This document shows positions 19,217 through 29,403 of a stretch of 56,411 bases of DNA, in pieces. Source of the DNA: Methyloversatilis sp. (lineage in GTDB: Bacteria; Pseudomonadota; Gammaproteobacteria; Burkholderiales; Rhodocyclaceae). A program made the position numbers and the translations under genes. Where the stretch lies: positions 1-56,411 of the forward strand of contig NZ_JAUYRO010000033.1 of the NCBI RefSeq assembly GCF_030696805.1, read 5' to 3'. The stretch's first letter is position 1; every line of letters begins with the position of its first letter. The notes under the pieces are model-generated. The model saw only the letters and a program-made list of their open reading frames with translations, did not search any database and was not told where the DNA came from.

Positions 19217-20304
19217 TCCGTTCCGGCCCGCACACCACCCAGCTGGCGCGCCACCTCGCGGTCGCGTGGGCGCTCCTGATCACCTATGCCAGCCTGCACC
19301 CGCTGGGCGAGTTCCGCGACGCCGGCGACCGGCTGCTGGATTTTCTGACGGCGCCCTGGCCGCGTTACTGGACGCGCTTCGACGTCGTCGCCAACGCGCT
19401 GGGTTACCTGCCGCTCGGTTTTCTGCTGGTGCCGGCCGCGGCGCCCCGGCTGCGCCGCACACCCGCCCTTGTGCTGGCGATCATTCTGGCGACCGGGCTG
19501 TCGATCAGTCTGGAAGTGCTGCAGCACTTTCTGCCGCGTCGGGTGCCGTCGAATCTTGACGTGCTGTCGAACATGGTGGGTGCGGCGATCGGCGCGCTGA
19601 TCGGCTGGCGCTGGGGCGGCGTGCTCAATGACGGCGGCGCGCTTGCCCGCTGGCGCACCCGGCGCATCGTGCGCGGCCACACCGGCGACATTGCGCTGGT
19701 GCTGCTGTGCCTGTGGTGGGTGGCACAGATCGATCCGGATACGCCACTGTTCGGTCTGGGTGACCTTCGCGATCTGTTCGGCCTGCCGCCACCGGTCGAT
19801 TTCACCGAACACCGCTACCGGGCGGTCGAGATCGGCGCCTGTATCTGCGCCATGGTCGGCGTCGGCGTGATCGGCTGGCACAGCATGCGCGCGCGAAGCC
19901 TATGGCTGCTGGCAAGCGGTTTCGTCATCGCGCTGGCGGTCAAGGCCGGTTCGGGGGCGGTGCTGGTGCCCGCTGGCGGTGCCTGGCTGTGGGCGACGCC
20001 CGGTGCGCTGGCCGGTCTGGTGGCGGGCGCTCTGGCTCTGGGCATTGTGCTGTGGCTGCCGGCCACGCTGCGTTTCGCGCTGGCCGCGCTGGCGCTGCTG
20101 GCGGGTGTCGCGCTGGCGAATCTGGCGCCGTACAACCCTTATCCGTCGGCGGTGTCGGACGCCTGGCGAGCGGGCCACTTTTTCAATTTCAGCGGCCTGA
20201 CGCGACTGGCGTCGGCGCTGTGGCCGTATTTCGCCCTGCCTTACCTGATGGCGCTGCAGGCGCGTGAAGGACGCAGCCGACATGCAGCCCACGATCACCG
20301 ATAA
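19213..20304 (+). CDS. VanZ-family membrane protein
   Basis: A 363-residue polytopic membrane protein. The first half is the VanZ-like domain, with YASLHPLGEFR, the DVVANALGYLPLGF and EVLQHFLPRRVPSNLDVLSNMVGA motifs. The second half adds about five further hydrophobic segments that I do not recognise. VanZ homologues occur in many bacteria without glycopeptide resistance, and their role is unclear. Translation is probably coupled to yqaA through the four-base overlap. Confidence 0.83.
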   Translation: MIRSGPHTTQLARHLAVAWALLITYASLHPLGEFRDAGDRLLDFLTAPWPRYWTRFDVVANALGYLPLGFLLVPAAAPRLRRTPALVLAIILATGLSISLEVLQHFLPRRVPSNLDVLSNMVGAAIGALIGWRWGGVLNDGGALARWRTRRIVRGHTGDIALVLLCLWWVAQIDPDTPLFGLGDLRDLFGLPPPVDFTEHRYRAVEIGACICAMVGVGVIGWHSMRARSLWLLASGFVIALAVKAGSGAVLVPAGGAWLWATPGALAGLVAGALALGIVLWLPATLRFALAALALLAGVALANLAPYNPYPSAVSDAWRAGHFFNFSGLTRLASALWPYFALPYLMALQAREGRSRHAAHDHR

Positions 20305-20358
20305 TCACGGTCTGACGACCTTCCGCACTCGACTCAATACACATCCGGAGACCGGCCG

Positions 20359-20667
20359 ATGAGCCACTTCAAGCACCATGTGTTTTTCTGCTGCAACCAG
20401 CGGCCCGACGGCGAACAGTGCTGCAACAGTCTGGGCGCGGCCGGGTTGCGCGACTACGCCAAGAAGCGCGTCAAGGCGCTCGGCCTGTCGGGCGAAGGCA
20501 AGGCGCGCGTCAACATGGCGGGCTGTCTCGACCGCTGCAGCGAAGGCCCGGTCATCGTGATCTACCCGGAAGCGGTCTGGTACACCTACGTCGATCAGGA
20601 AGACATCGACGAAATCATCGAAGAACATCTGGTCAATGACCGCGTGGTCGAGCGGCTGAAAGTCTGA
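20359..20667 (+). CDS. Thioredoxin-like 2Fe-2S ferredoxin
   Basis: A 102-residue protein of the thioredoxin-fold 2Fe-2S group. The cysteines stand as CCNQRPDGEQCC near the N-terminus and AGCLDRCSEGP near the middle, which is the C-x(8-12)-C ... C-x3-C ligand pattern. It probably carries one electron in the cytosol; the partner is unknown. The gene overlaps the following hydrolase (TGATG), and CutA follows that, so the three are likely one operon. Confidence 0.88.
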   Translation: MSHFKHHVFFCCNQRPDGEQCCNSLGAAGLRDYAKKRVKALGLSGEGKARVNMAGCLDRCSEGPVIVIYPEAVWYTYVDQEDIDEIIEEHLVNDRVVERLKV

Positions 20668-21332
20668 TGAACGCACGCATACAGTCCGAACGCGGCGTGA
20701 TCGCCGGCCCGGTCGGCACGATCGAAACGCTGACCGAAATGCCGGACGGCGCGCCGCGCGCCATCGCGCTGGTCGGTCATCCGCACCCACTGTACGGCGG
20801 CACGATGGACAACAAGGTGGTGCTGACAGTGGCGCGCGCACTGCGCGAACTGGGTTGCGTCGCGCTGCGGGCGCAGTTCCGCGGCGTCGGCAGGACCGAA
20901 GGCACGCACGACGAAGGTCGCGGCGAAACCGACGACCAGCTGGCCGTGATCGAACATGCGCGGGCGCGTTTCGGCGATCTGCCGGTCATCGTCGCCGGCT
21001 TTTCCTTCGGCGCCTACGTGACGACCCGTTTGGCCGACGCGCTGGCCGCCCGCGGCGCGCCGGTCGCCGGCATGGTGCTGGTCGGGCTGGCTGCCGGATC
21101 GGTCGAAGGCATCCGCCACTACGCGCCGGGTCCGGTGCGCGAGGATGCGCTGGTGATCCACGGCGAGCGCGATCAGGTCGTGCCGCTGGCACACGTGCTG
21201 GCATGGGCCGCGCCGCAGAACCTGCCGGTCAGCGTGCTGGGCGAAGCCGATCACTTCTTCCACGGCCGGCTGCACGTGCTGCGTCTGCTGATCGAACGCT
21301 GGTGGCGCGCCACCGCGCCCGCCGGGCGATGA
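20667..21332 (+). CDS. Alpha/beta hydrolase of the YsgA/CocE-like group
   Basis: A 221-residue alpha/beta hydrolase. The oxyanion loop is GHPHPLYGGTMDN, the nucleophile elbow is VAGFSFGAYV (Ser), the acid lies near VIHGERDQVVP (Asp), and the His is in GEADHFFHGR. The FRGVGRTEGTHDEGRGE block is typical of a family often annotated as a hydrolase of unknown substrate. It overlaps the ferredoxin upstream and cutA downstream by one to four bases. Confidence 0.87.
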   Translation: MNARIQSERGVIAGPVGTIETLTEMPDGAPRAIALVGHPHPLYGGTMDNKVVLTVARALRELGCVALRAQFRGVGRTEGTHDEGRGETDDQLAVIEHARARFGDLPVIVAGFSFGAYVTTRLADALAARGAPVAGMVLVGLAAGSVEGIRHYAPGPVREDALVIHGERDQVVPLAHVLAWAAPQNLPVSVLGEADHFFHGRLHVLRLLIERWWRATAPAGR

Positions 21333-21670
21333 GCGACGCGCGCATGCTGCTGGTGCTGACCACGCTGCCGGACGAAGCGGCGGCAACGCGCATCGCGCGC
21401 GATCTGGTGCAGCGCGGGTTGGCGGCCTGTGTCAGCATCGGCGCGCCGGTCCGGTCCATCTATCGCTGGCAGGGTGCGGTCGAAGACGCGCTGGAAGTAC
21501 CGCTGACCATCAAGACGAGTGTTGCGGCCTACGATGCGCTGGTAGCCGCATTGCGCGCCGCCCATCCTTATGACCTGCCCGAAATCATTGCCGTACCGGT
21601 CGAGCGCGGGCTGGATGACTACCTGACCTGGGTCGGTGAGTACACCCGACCCGCTGCCCCGAGCGCCTGA
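21329..21670 (+). CDS. cutA: Divalent cation tolerance protein CutA
   Basis: A 113-residue CutA-type protein. It has the ferredoxin-like fold motifs LVLTTLPDEAAATRIARDLV, GLAACVSIG, IYRWQGAVED, IKTS and HPYDLPEIIAVPV, in the family order. CutA forms very stable trimers and binds copper; its in vivo role in metal tolerance is still debated. In E. coli cutA lies just before dsbD, and here dsbD also follows after about 47 bp, so this order is conserved. Confidence 0.93.
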   Translation: MSDARMLLVLTTLPDEAAATRIARDLVQRGLAACVSIGAPVRSIYRWQGAVEDALEVPLTIKTSVAAYDALVAALRAAHPYDLPEIIAVPVERGLDDYLTWVGEYTRPAAPSA

Positions 21671-21717
21671 TACATGACTTTCCAACCGATGTTCCGTCCG
21701 CCCGTGAAGGGCCACCG

Positions 21718-23607
21718 ATGATCCCGATGCTGCCCCGTTTGTTTCGCATGCTTTGCCTCGCGCTGACCTTGTCCGTCAGCGCTTTCGTACGGGCCGAGCC
21801 CGCGCTGTTGCCGCTCGAGCAGGCGTTCCGGCTGTCCGCAACAGTGGTCGATGCGACGACGGTCGAAGTGCGCTTCGACATCGCCGACGGCTATTACCTG
21901 TATCGCGACAAGCTGGGCTTCGCAGCCGAGCAGGCAGCGCTCGGCCCGGCCGACATCCCGCCGGGCAAGATGAAGAAGGACGAAATCTTCGGCGACGTCG
22001 AGGTGCACCGCGGCGTGCTGCCGATCCGGTTGCCGCTCGGCTCCATGCCCGACACGCCGATCACGCTGACCGTGCGTTCACAGGGCTGCGCCGACGCCGG
22101 AATCTGCTATCCGCCGTCCGAACAGACGCTGGTGCTCGATCCGGCCAACCCGGGGGTAAGGGTGAATGTGGCCGGATTCGACGAGGCAGCCGGCGCGTCC
22201 GTGCTTGACCGCCTGCGCGGGCTGGGCGGGCGCAGCGAGCAGCCGGTTGCGGAACCGGCGGCACCCGCAGCGTCGCAGGCTCAGCCAGCCGTCGCGCCAG
22301 CTGGCGACGACTCGTCGATGGTCGCCGGCCTGATGCGCAGCGGCAATCTGTGGCTGATCGCAGTGAGCTTCCTCGGTTTCGGGCTGCTGCTGAGCTTCAC
22401 GCCCTGCGTGCTGCCGATGGTGCCCATCCTGTCCGGCATCATCGTCGGCCATGGCGCGCATATTTCGCGTGGGCGCGCTTTCGCGCTGTCGGCGGCCTAC
22501 GTGCTGGGCATGGCCGCGACCTATGCGCTGGCTGGCGTGGCGGCGGGTCTGTCCGGCACGCTGCTGTCGGCGGCGTTGCAGAACGCCTGGGTGCTGGGCG
22601 GCTTTGCGCTGGTGTTCGTCGTGCTGTCGCTGTCGATGTTCGGCTTCTACGAACTGCAACTGCCAACGGCGCTGCAGTCGCGCCTGTCCGACACGGCCAA
22701 CCACCAGCGCGGCTCGATCGGCGGCCTGCTGCTGATGGGGGCGGCATCGGCGCTTATCGTCGGCCCCTGCGTGGCGGCACCGCTGGCCGGCGCGCTGCTG
22801 TACATCGCGCAGAGCGGCGACGCCGTGCTCGGCGGTCTGGCGCTGTTCGCCATGGCGCTCGGCATGGGCGCGCCGCTGATCGCGGTCGGCGTGGCGTCGC
22901 GTTCGCTGCTGCCGCACACCGGACCGTGGATGGAAGGCGTGAAGCGTTTCTTCGGCGTGCTGCTGCTGGCCACCGCCATCTGGATCGCCTCGCCGGTGCT
23001 GCCCGGCGTGGTGACCATGCTGGCGTGGGCGGCGCTGCTGATCGCATCGAGCGTCTATCTGCACGCCCTCGACCCGCTGCCAGCGCACGCCAGCGGCTGG
23101 CACAAGCTGTGGAAGGGTGTCGGCGTGATCGCGTTGCTGGCCGGTGCCAGCCTGCTGATCGGTGCGGCGGCCGGTTCGCGCGACGTGCTGCAGCCGCTGG
23201 CGGTGCTGCGCGGCGGCGCCGCAGCGGCGTCCGCGGCGCCCGCGTTCCAGCCGGTCGGCAACGCGGCTGAGCTCGATGCCCGACTTGCTGCAGCCACGGC
23301 ACCGGTCATGCTCGATTTCTACGCCGACTGGTGCGTCAGCTGCAAGGAAATGGAACGTTTCACCTTCAGCGACCCGCAGGTTGCTGCGCAGATGGCGGGC
23401 ATGACGCTGCTGAAGGCAGACGTGACCGCCAATTCCGCCGAACACCAGGCGCTGCTGAAGCGATTCGGGCTGTTCGGGCCGCCCGGCATCCTGTTCTTCG
23501 ACCGGTCGGGACAGGAGATCGCGGGGACGCGGGTGGTCGGTTTCGTGCCGGCCGGGCCCTTCTCGTCGACGCTGGGCCGCGCGATCGCCGCCAGCGGCTC
23601 GCGCTGA
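21718..23607 (+). CDS. dsbD: Thiol:disulfide interchange protein DsbD
   Basis: A 629-residue inner-membrane protein that passes electrons from cytosolic thioredoxin to the periplasmic DsbC/CcmG branch. All three redox pairs are visible: CADAGIC in the N-terminal periplasmic domain, the membrane cysteines in FTPCVLPMVPILSG and GPCVAAPLAGALL, and the C-terminal thioredoxin motif DWCVSCKEME. About eight membrane segments lie between residues 205 and 480. A signal peptide is at the N-terminus. The upstream thioredoxin-like protein at 3214-3780 could be one of its clients. Confidence 0.95.
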   Translation: MIPMLPRLFRMLCLALTLSVSAFVRAEPALLPLEQAFRLSATVVDATTVEVRFDIADGYYLYRDKLGFAAEQAALGPADIPPGKMKKDEIFGDVEVHRGVLPIRLPLGSMPDTPITLTVRSQGCADAGICYPPSEQTLVLDPANPGVRVNVAGFDEAAGASVLDRLRGLGGRSEQPVAEPAAPAASQAQPAVAPAGDDSSMVAGLMRSGNLWLIAVSFLGFGLLLSFTPCVLPMVPILSGIIVGHGAHISRGRAFALSAAYVLGMAATYALAGVAAGLSGTLLSAALQNAWVLGGFALVFVVLSLSMFGFYELQLPTALQSRLSDTANHQRGSIGGLLLMGAASALIVGPCVAAPLAGALLYIAQSGDAVLGGLALFAMALGMGAPLIAVGVASRSLLPHTGPWMEGVKRFFGVLLLATAIWIASPVLPGVVTMLAWAALLIASSVYLHALDPLPAHASGWHKLWKGVGVIALLAGASLLIGAAAGSRDVLQPLAVLRGGAAAASAAPAFQPVGNAAELDARLAAATAPVMLDFYADWCVSCKEMERFTFSDPQVAAQMAGMTLLKADVTANSAEHQALLKRFGLFGPPGILFFDRSGQEIAGTRVVGFVPAGPFSSTLGRAIAASGSR

Positions 23608-23650
23608 TCGCGTAAAATCCGTCTTCTTTCGCAGCTCACGTCCCTCTCCC

Positions 23651-24259
23651 ATGTTTTCCGGCATCGTGGCCGCCATCGGTCGCATCACCCATATCGCCCC
23701 GCTTGAGCAGGGCGTCCGTCTGACCGTGGACACCGACGGTCTCGGACTCGACGACGTCATCGTCGGCGATTCCATCGCCAACAACGGCGTCTGCCTGACC
23801 GTGGTCGGCATCGACGGCCGGCACGCGCTGTTCGACGTGTCGAAGGAAACGCTGGCCTGCACGGTCGGGCTGGACGCGCCGGGCGAGGTCAATCTGGAAA
23901 AGGCGCTGCGCCTGTCGGACCGGCTGGGCGGCCACCTGGTCAGCGGTCACGTCGATGGCGTGGGTATCGTGCGCAGCTTCACCCGGATCGGCGAATCGCA
24001 CGAACTGGTCATCGTCGCGCCGCGGCCGCTGGCGCGCTACATCGCGCGCAAGGGCTCGATCACGGTGCAGGGCGTCAGCCTGACGGTCAATCGAGTGACC
24101 GATGTCGACGATGGCTGCGAGTTTTCGATCAATCTGATTCCGCACACCGTCGCGGTGACGACCTTGCGCGCGCTCGCCGCAGGCAGCCGCGTCAATCTGG
24201 AAATCGACCTGATCGCCCGCTACGCGGAGCGCATGATGGTCGCGGGGGACAAAGCATGA
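23651..24259 (+). CDS. ribE: Riboflavin synthase alpha subunit
   Basis: A 202-residue enzyme that dismutates two 6,7-dimethyl-8-ribityllumazine molecules into riboflavin. The two internally duplicated lumazine-binding barrels start at MFSGIVAAIG and at about residue 98 (HLVSGHVDGVGIV). The typical GVCLTVVG and GVSLTVNRV strands are present in each half. The gene starts the rib operon and overlaps ribB by four bases. I searched the leader for the FMN riboswitch consensus and saw none; a TAAAAT (23613-23618) may serve as -10. Confidence 0.95.
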   Translation: MFSGIVAAIGRITHIAPLEQGVRLTVDTDGLGLDDVIVGDSIANNGVCLTVVGIDGRHALFDVSKETLACTVGLDAPGEVNLEKALRLSDRLGGHLVSGHVDGVGIVRSFTRIGESHELVIVAPRPLARYIARKGSITVQGVSLTVNRVTDVDDGCEFSINLIPHTVAVTTLRALAAGSRVNLEIDLIARYAERMMVAGDKA

Positions 24260-25344
24260 GCGCACTGGCACCGGTGCAGGACATCATCGCCGACATCAAG
24301 GCGGGCCGCATGGTCATCCTGGTCGATGAGGAAGATCGGGAAAACGAGGGCGACGTGGTGCTGGCGGCCGAATTCGTCACCCCCGAAGCGATCAATTTCA
24401 TGGTCAAGCACTGCCGCGGCCTGGTCTGCCTGACGCTGACCGAAGAGCGCTGCCGCCAGCTCGGGCTGGAACAGATGGTGCGCCACAACCGCACGCCGCA
24501 CGGCACCGCCTTCACCGCGTCGATCGAAGCGGCGACCGGCGTGACCACCGGCATTTCGGCGCATGACCGCGCGCGCACCATCCAGGTCGCCGTGGCGCGC
24601 AACGCGAAGCCCGACGACATCGTGATGCCGGGCCACATCTTCCCGCTGACCGCACAGAAGGGCGGCGTGCTGATCCGCGCCGGCCACACCGAAGCCGGCT
24701 GCGATCTGGCCCATCTCGCCGGGCTGGAGCCGGCGTCGGTGATCTGCGAAATCCTGAAGGACGACGGCACGATGGCGCGGCTGCCCGACTTGATCACCTT
24801 CGCGCAGGAACACGGCCTGAAGATCGGCGCCATCCGCGACCTGATCGCATGGCGCGCGGCCACCGAAGCGCTGGTTCGCGAAGTGTCGCGGCGCGAGGTC
24901 AGCGGCGCCTACGGGAGATTCATGCTGCACGGCTTCGAGGACACGACCACCGGCGAAATCCATCTCGCCATGGTCAAGGGCGACATCGATCCCGACGTGG
25001 AAACGCTGGTGCGCGTGCATGAACCGATATCGGTGCTCGATTTTCTCGACGGCGACAGCCCGCGCCACAGTTTCAGCATCGACCGCTCGATGCAGATCAT
25101 CAACGATGCCGGCCGTGGCGTCATCGTGATGCTGCGCCGGACCGAAACCGATGCCGATCTGCGCCGACTGCTCGATGATCCGGGTGCTGCGCCGGCCGCC
25201 CGCTGGGACGCCCGCACCTTCGGCGTCGGCGCGCAGATCCTGCGTTCGCTGAACGTGCGCAAGATGCGGCTGCTGGCCAACCCGCGCAAGATTCCGAGCA
25301 TGGCCGGCTTCGACCTCGAACTGGCCGGCTACCTGACTGACTGA
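24256..25344 (+). CDS. ribB: RibBX: DHBP synthase with dead GTP cyclohydrolase II domain
   Basis: A 362-residue fusion. The N-terminal half is 3,4-dihydroxy-2-butanone-4-phosphate synthase, with acidic metal residues in [11 protein letters not shown] (24-33), [11 protein letters not shown]-like segment [10 protein letters not shown], and the [13 protein letters not shown] loop. The C-terminal half (from about 205) has the outline of GTP cyclohydrolase II, but the zinc-binding cysteines are gone. Where active enzymes have CLTGD...CDCG this one has VLDFLDGD and no Cys follows to the end. This matches the RibBX variant known in Proteobacteria, so only the ribulose-5-phosphate reaction should occur. 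Confidence 0.92.
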   Translation: MSALAPVQDIIADIKAGRMVILVDEEDRENEGDVVLAAEFVTPEAINFMVKHCRGLVCLTLTEERCRQLGLEQMVRHNRTPHGTAFTASIEAATGVTTGISAHDRARTIQVAVARNAKPDDIVMPGHIFPLTAQKGGVLIRAGHTEAGCDLAHLAGLEPASVICEILKDDGTMARLPDLITFAQEHGLKIGAIRDLIAWRAATEALVREVSRREVSGAYGRFMLHGFEDTTTGEIHLAMVKGDIDPDVETLVRVHEPISVLDFLDGDSPRHSFSIDRSMQIINDAGRGVIVMLRRTETDADLRRLLDDPGAAPAARWDARTFGVGAQILRSLNVRKMRLLANPRKIPSMAGFDLELAGYLTD

Positions 25345-25364
25345 CCGAACAAGCGAGAACCTCC

Positions 25365-25838
25365 ATGCCGCGCTTCAATGACATTCCCGAAATCGCCGAA
25401 AATCTCGACGGCAAGGGCCTGCGCGTCGCCATCGCGATGGCCCGCTTCAACCCGGACATCGGCAGCGGCCTGCTGTCGGCCTGTTGCGCCGAACTTCGCA
25501 CGCTGGGCGTCGCGCCGGCCGACACGCTCATCGTGAGTGTGCCCGGTGCGCTTGAACTTCCGCTGGTTCTTCAAAGGCTTGCGCTGTCCGGCAAGCATGA
25601 CGCGCTGGTCGCGCTCGGCGCGGTCATCCGCGGCGAGACGTATCACTTCGAAATTGTGTCCAACGAAATGGCGCGTGGGGTGTCCGACGTGCAACTCAAG
25701 ACCGGTGTGCCGATTGCCAATGGCGTGCTGACTACAGAAGACGACGACCAGGCGCTTTCCCGAATGCATGAAAAGGGCGCCGACTGCGCGCGCGCCGCGG
25801 TCGAAATGGCCCGCCTCATCGCCACACTGACAGACTGA
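25365..25838 (+). CDS. ribH: 6,7-dimethyl-8-ribityllumazine synthase
   Basis: A 157-residue enzyme that joins the RibBX product with 5-amino-6-ribitylamino-uracil. Visible family blocks are [47 protein letters not shown] (active-site His region) and [15 protein letters not shown]. Members assemble into pentamers or 60-mer shells. A GAGAACCT site precedes the ATG. It is the third gene of the rib operon, three bases before nusB. Confidence 0.96.
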   Translation: MPRFNDIPEIAENLDGKGLRVAIAMARFNPDIGSGLLSACCAELRTLGVAPADTLIVSVPGALELPLVLQRLALSGKHDALVALGAVIRGETYHFEIVSNEMARGVSDVQLKTGVPIANGVLTTEDDDQALSRMHEKGADCARAAVEMARLIATLTD

Positions 25839-25841
25839 TAC

Positions 25842-26333
25842 ATGGACAACAACTCCGACACCGGCGACCTCAAGACCGCAGACGCACCGCGCAAATCGGG
25901 CCGCCGTCTGGCCCGCGAATTCGCGGTTCAGGGCATCTACCAGTGGTTGCTGTCCGGCAACGACCTGCCGGCGATCGACGCGCATCTGAGCGAAGACGAC
26001 GGCTTCACGAAGGTCGACCGCAAGTTGTTCCGCGCGCTGCTCAATGGCGCGCACGACAAGGCCGACGCACTGCGCGCGCAGTTCGGCAGTCATCTGGATC
26101 GGCCGGTCGGCGAGCTGTCGCCGGTCGAGCACGCCATCCTGCTGGTGGCGACCTTCGAACTGGCGCACCAGATCGAAACGCCGTACCGCGTCGTGATCAA
26201 CGAAGCGATCGAGCTGGCGAAGGATTTCGGTGGGTCGGACGGCCACAAGTTCATCAATGGCGTACTCGACAAGCTGGCGCCACAGTTGCGCGCGGTGGAG
26301 GTCGAGGCGGCACGCAACCGCCCTCGTCGATAG
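25842..26333 (+). CDS. nusB: Transcription antitermination factor NusB
   Basis: A 163-residue all-helical RNA-binding protein that acts with NusE/S10 on boxA RNA in rRNA antitermination. Family blocks are visible: RRLAREFAVQGIYQWLLSGN, DRKLFRALLNGAHDKADAL, ILLVATFELAHQIETPYRVVINEAIELAKDFG split across helices, and HKFINGVLDKLAPQLR. It lies in the conserved order ribH-nusB-thiL-pgpA seen in many Proteobacteria. Confidence 0.96.
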   Translation: MDNNSDTGDLKTADAPRKSGRRLAREFAVQGIYQWLLSGNDLPAIDAHLSEDDGFTKVDRKLFRALLNGAHDKADALRAQFGSHLDRPVGELSPVEHAILLVATFELAHQIETPYRVVINEAIELAKDFGGSDGHKFINGVLDKLAPQLRAVEVEAARNRPRR

Positions 26334-26353
26334 TCGCGATTCCGGTGAGCCCG

Positions 26354-27316
26354 GTGAGTCCGGAATTCGAGCTGATCCGCCGCCACTTCGTCCGGCCGAT
26401 GCGCGGCGGGGTGCTCGGGCCGGGGGATGATTGTGCGCTGGTCCGCCCGTCTCCCGGTTGCGAACTGGCCATCACCTGCGACATGCTGGTCAGCGGCACC
26501 CACTTCCTCCCGGATACCGATCCGCGCCGACTCGGCTGGAAGACGCTGGCGGTCAATCTGTCCGACCTCGCCGCCATGGGGGCCACGCCGCGCTGGGTCA
26601 CGCTCGCCCTGTCGCTGCCTGAGGTCGACGACGCATGGCTGGGCGCCTTTGCCGACGGCTTTTTCGATTGTGCGTATATATATGGCGTCGACCTGATTGG
26701 CGGTGACACGACGCGCGGGCCGCTGACGCTGTGCGTGACGGCTTTCGGCGAAGCGGCGACCGGCAAGGCGCTGCGCCGCAGCGGTGCGCAGGACGGCGAC
26801 GATATCTGGGTGTCTGGCCAGCCGGGACGGGCCGCGCTGGGGTTGGCCGACGCGCTCGGAAGCTTTCGGTTGAAGGATGCGCATCGCGACGACTGCATCT
26901 CAGCGCTGGAAAAGCCGCTGCCCCGGGTGGCGCTCGGACGCGCCCTGCAGGATGTCGCGAGCGCGGCCATCGACGTTTCCGACGGCCTGCTGGCCGATCT
27001 GGGTCACATTGCCGCCGGCAGCGGCCTGCATGCGGTGGTCGAAGACGCAGCCCTTCCTTGGGCCGCGCTGCGCGCCACCTGCGATGACGAGGCGACCGTT
27101 CGCCGCGCACTGCTGGCCGGCGGTGACGACTATGAATTGCTGTTCTGCGCGTCGCTCAGTACGCACGATGCATTGCGCCAGCTGTCCGAATCGCTGTCGC
27201 TGCCGCTGACCCGCATCGGAGCAATGCGCGCCGGCCGTGCCGGCGATGTCAGCCTGATCGATGCGCAAGGTTGCGAACTGCCGGTCGCGCACCGCGGCTA
27301 CGACCACTTTTCGTGA
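26354..27316 (+). CDS. thiL: Thiamine-monophosphate kinase
   Basis: A 320-residue kinase that makes thiamine pyrophosphate from thiamine phosphate. Visible are the N-terminal FELIRRHF, the metal motif GPGDDCALV, TCDMLVSGTHF, the NLSDLAAMGATPRW block, and a C-terminal AIDVSDGLLADLGH with GGDDYELLFC. All key Asp residues appear intact. I chose the GTG at 26354, which has GGTGAG upstream; another GTG at 26345 is possible. It follows nusB by about 20 bp and precedes pgpA. Confidence 0.95.
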   Translation: MSPEFELIRRHFVRPMRGGVLGPGDDCALVRPSPGCELAITCDMLVSGTHFLPDTDPRRLGWKTLAVNLSDLAAMGATPRWVTLALSLPEVDDAWLGAFADGFFDCAYIYGVDLIGGDTTRGPLTLCVTAFGEAATGKALRRSGAQDGDDIWVSGQPGRAALGLADALGSFRLKDAHRDDCISALEKPLPRVALGRALQDVASAAIDVSDGLLADLGHIAAGSGLHAVVEDAALPWAALRATCDDEATVRRALLAGGDDYELLFCASLSTHDALRQLSESLSLPLTRIGAMRAGRAGDVSLIDAQGCELPVAHRGYDHFS

Positions 27317-27320
27317 AGCG

Positions 27321-27821
27321 ATGATCAAGACTTCCGTTCCGCCCGGCTTAGGCTTTCTGGCCCATCCGGCGCACATGCTGGCCTGCGGCTTCGGCAGCGG
27401 TCTGGTGCCGTTTGCCTCCGGCACCTGGGGCACGCTGGCCGCCTGGCCGCTTTATCTGCTGATCAAGCCGCAATTTTCCGACGCCGTCTTCGGCATCTTC
27501 CTTCTGATCGCCTTCATCATCGGGTCGCTGGCCTGTCAGCGCACCGGACGCGACCTCGGCGTACCCGACCATGGCGCCATCGTATGGGACGAAATTGTCG
27601 CCTTCTGGCTGGTGCTGTGGGTGACGCCGCCCGACTTCTTCTGGCAGCTTGCGGCCTTCTTCGCGTTCCGTCTGTTCGACATATTCAAGCCGCCGCCCGC
27701 GCGCTGGGTCGATATCCACATGAAGAACGGCTTCGGTGTCATGCTGGACGACCTGATTGCAGCCCTGTTTGCCATGGTGTCGCTGGCGCTGGGCAAGCTG
27801 CTGCTGGAACGTTTCGCATGA
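27321..27821 (+). CDS. pgpA: Phosphatidylglycerophosphatase A
   Basis: A 166-residue membrane enzyme that dephosphorylates phosphatidylglycerol phosphate. It has the family pattern FGSGLVPFASGTWGTLAA, the metal-binding DHGAIVWDEIVAFW, and the closing FRLFDIFKPPPARWVD and GFGVMLDDLIAALFA. About four hydrophobic segments are seen. The ATG at 27321 lies four bases after the thiL stop, and the stop overlaps the pncC start (ATGATG). Confidence 0.95.
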   Translation: MIKTSVPPGLGFLAHPAHMLACGFGSGLVPFASGTWGTLAAWPLYLLIKPQFSDAVFGIFLLIAFIIGSLACQRTGRDLGVPDHGAIVWDEIVAFWLVLWVTPPDFFWQLAAFFAFRLFDIFKPPPARWVDIHMKNGFGVMLDDLIAALFAMVSLALGKLLLERFA

Positions 27822-28315
27822 TGGACGACGAACTCGATGCACTGTCGGCCGCGGTGGGTATGGCCTGTCGCAATTCCGGACATGTCATCGTCAGCGCGGA
27901 ATCGTGCACCGGAGGCTGGGTTGCCGAGGTGCTGACCGCCACGGCCGGCAGTTCGGGCTGGTTCGACTGCGGTTTCGTAACCTACTCGAACGCCGCCAAG
28001 CAGCGCCTGCTCGACGTGCCGGTCGAGTTACTGGCCGCGCACGGCGCAGTCAGCGAGCCGGTTGCGCTGGCCATGGTGCGCGGTGCGCTGGCCCGCTCGG
28101 CCGCAACGGTCGCCCTGTCGGTCACCGGCATTGCCGGTCCGGGCGGTGCGACACCGGGCAAACCGGTCGGCACGGTGTGCTTCGGTTGGGCCGTGACGGG
28201 TGGTGTCGAGCGCAGCGAAACGCGTCATTTCGACGGCGACCGCGAAACCGTGCGCCGTCTATCCGTACGTCATACACTGACTGTGCTGCTGGCCTTGCAG
28301 GCAGTACAGACCTGA
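27818..28315 (+). CDS. pncC: Nicotinamide-nucleotide amidase PncC (CinA C-terminal type)
   Basis: A 165-residue stand-alone CinA C-terminal domain. It deamidates NMN to nicotinate mononucleotide, part of NAD recycling. The catalytic region ESCTGGWVAEVLTATAGSSGWF carries the Ser/Thr-containing loop, followed by FVTYSNAAKQRLLDVP, HGAVSEPVALAM and VTGIAGPGGATPGKPVGTV. The N-terminal MoaB-like domain found in full CinA is absent. Placement directly before recA is conserved in many bacteria. Confidence 0.94.
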   Translation: MMDDELDALSAAVGMACRNSGHVIVSAESCTGGWVAEVLTATAGSSGWFDCGFVTYSNAAKQRLLDVPVELLAAHGAVSEPVALAMVRGALARSAATVALSVTGIAGPGGATPGKPVGTVCFGWAVTGGVERSETRHFDGDRETVRRLSVRHTLTVLLALQAVQT

Positions 28316-28334
28316 AAGCACGTGGCAAGAACTG

Positions 28335-28343
28335 TGCCATAAT
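28335..28343 (+). promoter_or_regulatory. Extended -10 box for recA
   Basis: TGCCATAAT lies 29 bp before the recA ATG and fits TGn plus a five-of-six -10 hexamer (CATAAT). No convincing -35 is seen, and no CTGT-N8-ACAG LexA box is found from 28280 to 28371. Confidence 0.55.
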
Positions 28344-28371
28344 CGATTGAAAGCAAACGAAAGGATTCCGC

Positions 28372-29399
<1,028 letters not shown>

Positions 29400-29403
<4 letters not shown>

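Noticed and set aside
23608-23650. FMN riboswitch before ribE
   Set aside because: The gap of 43 bp is too short for the element and none of its conserved blocks is visible.
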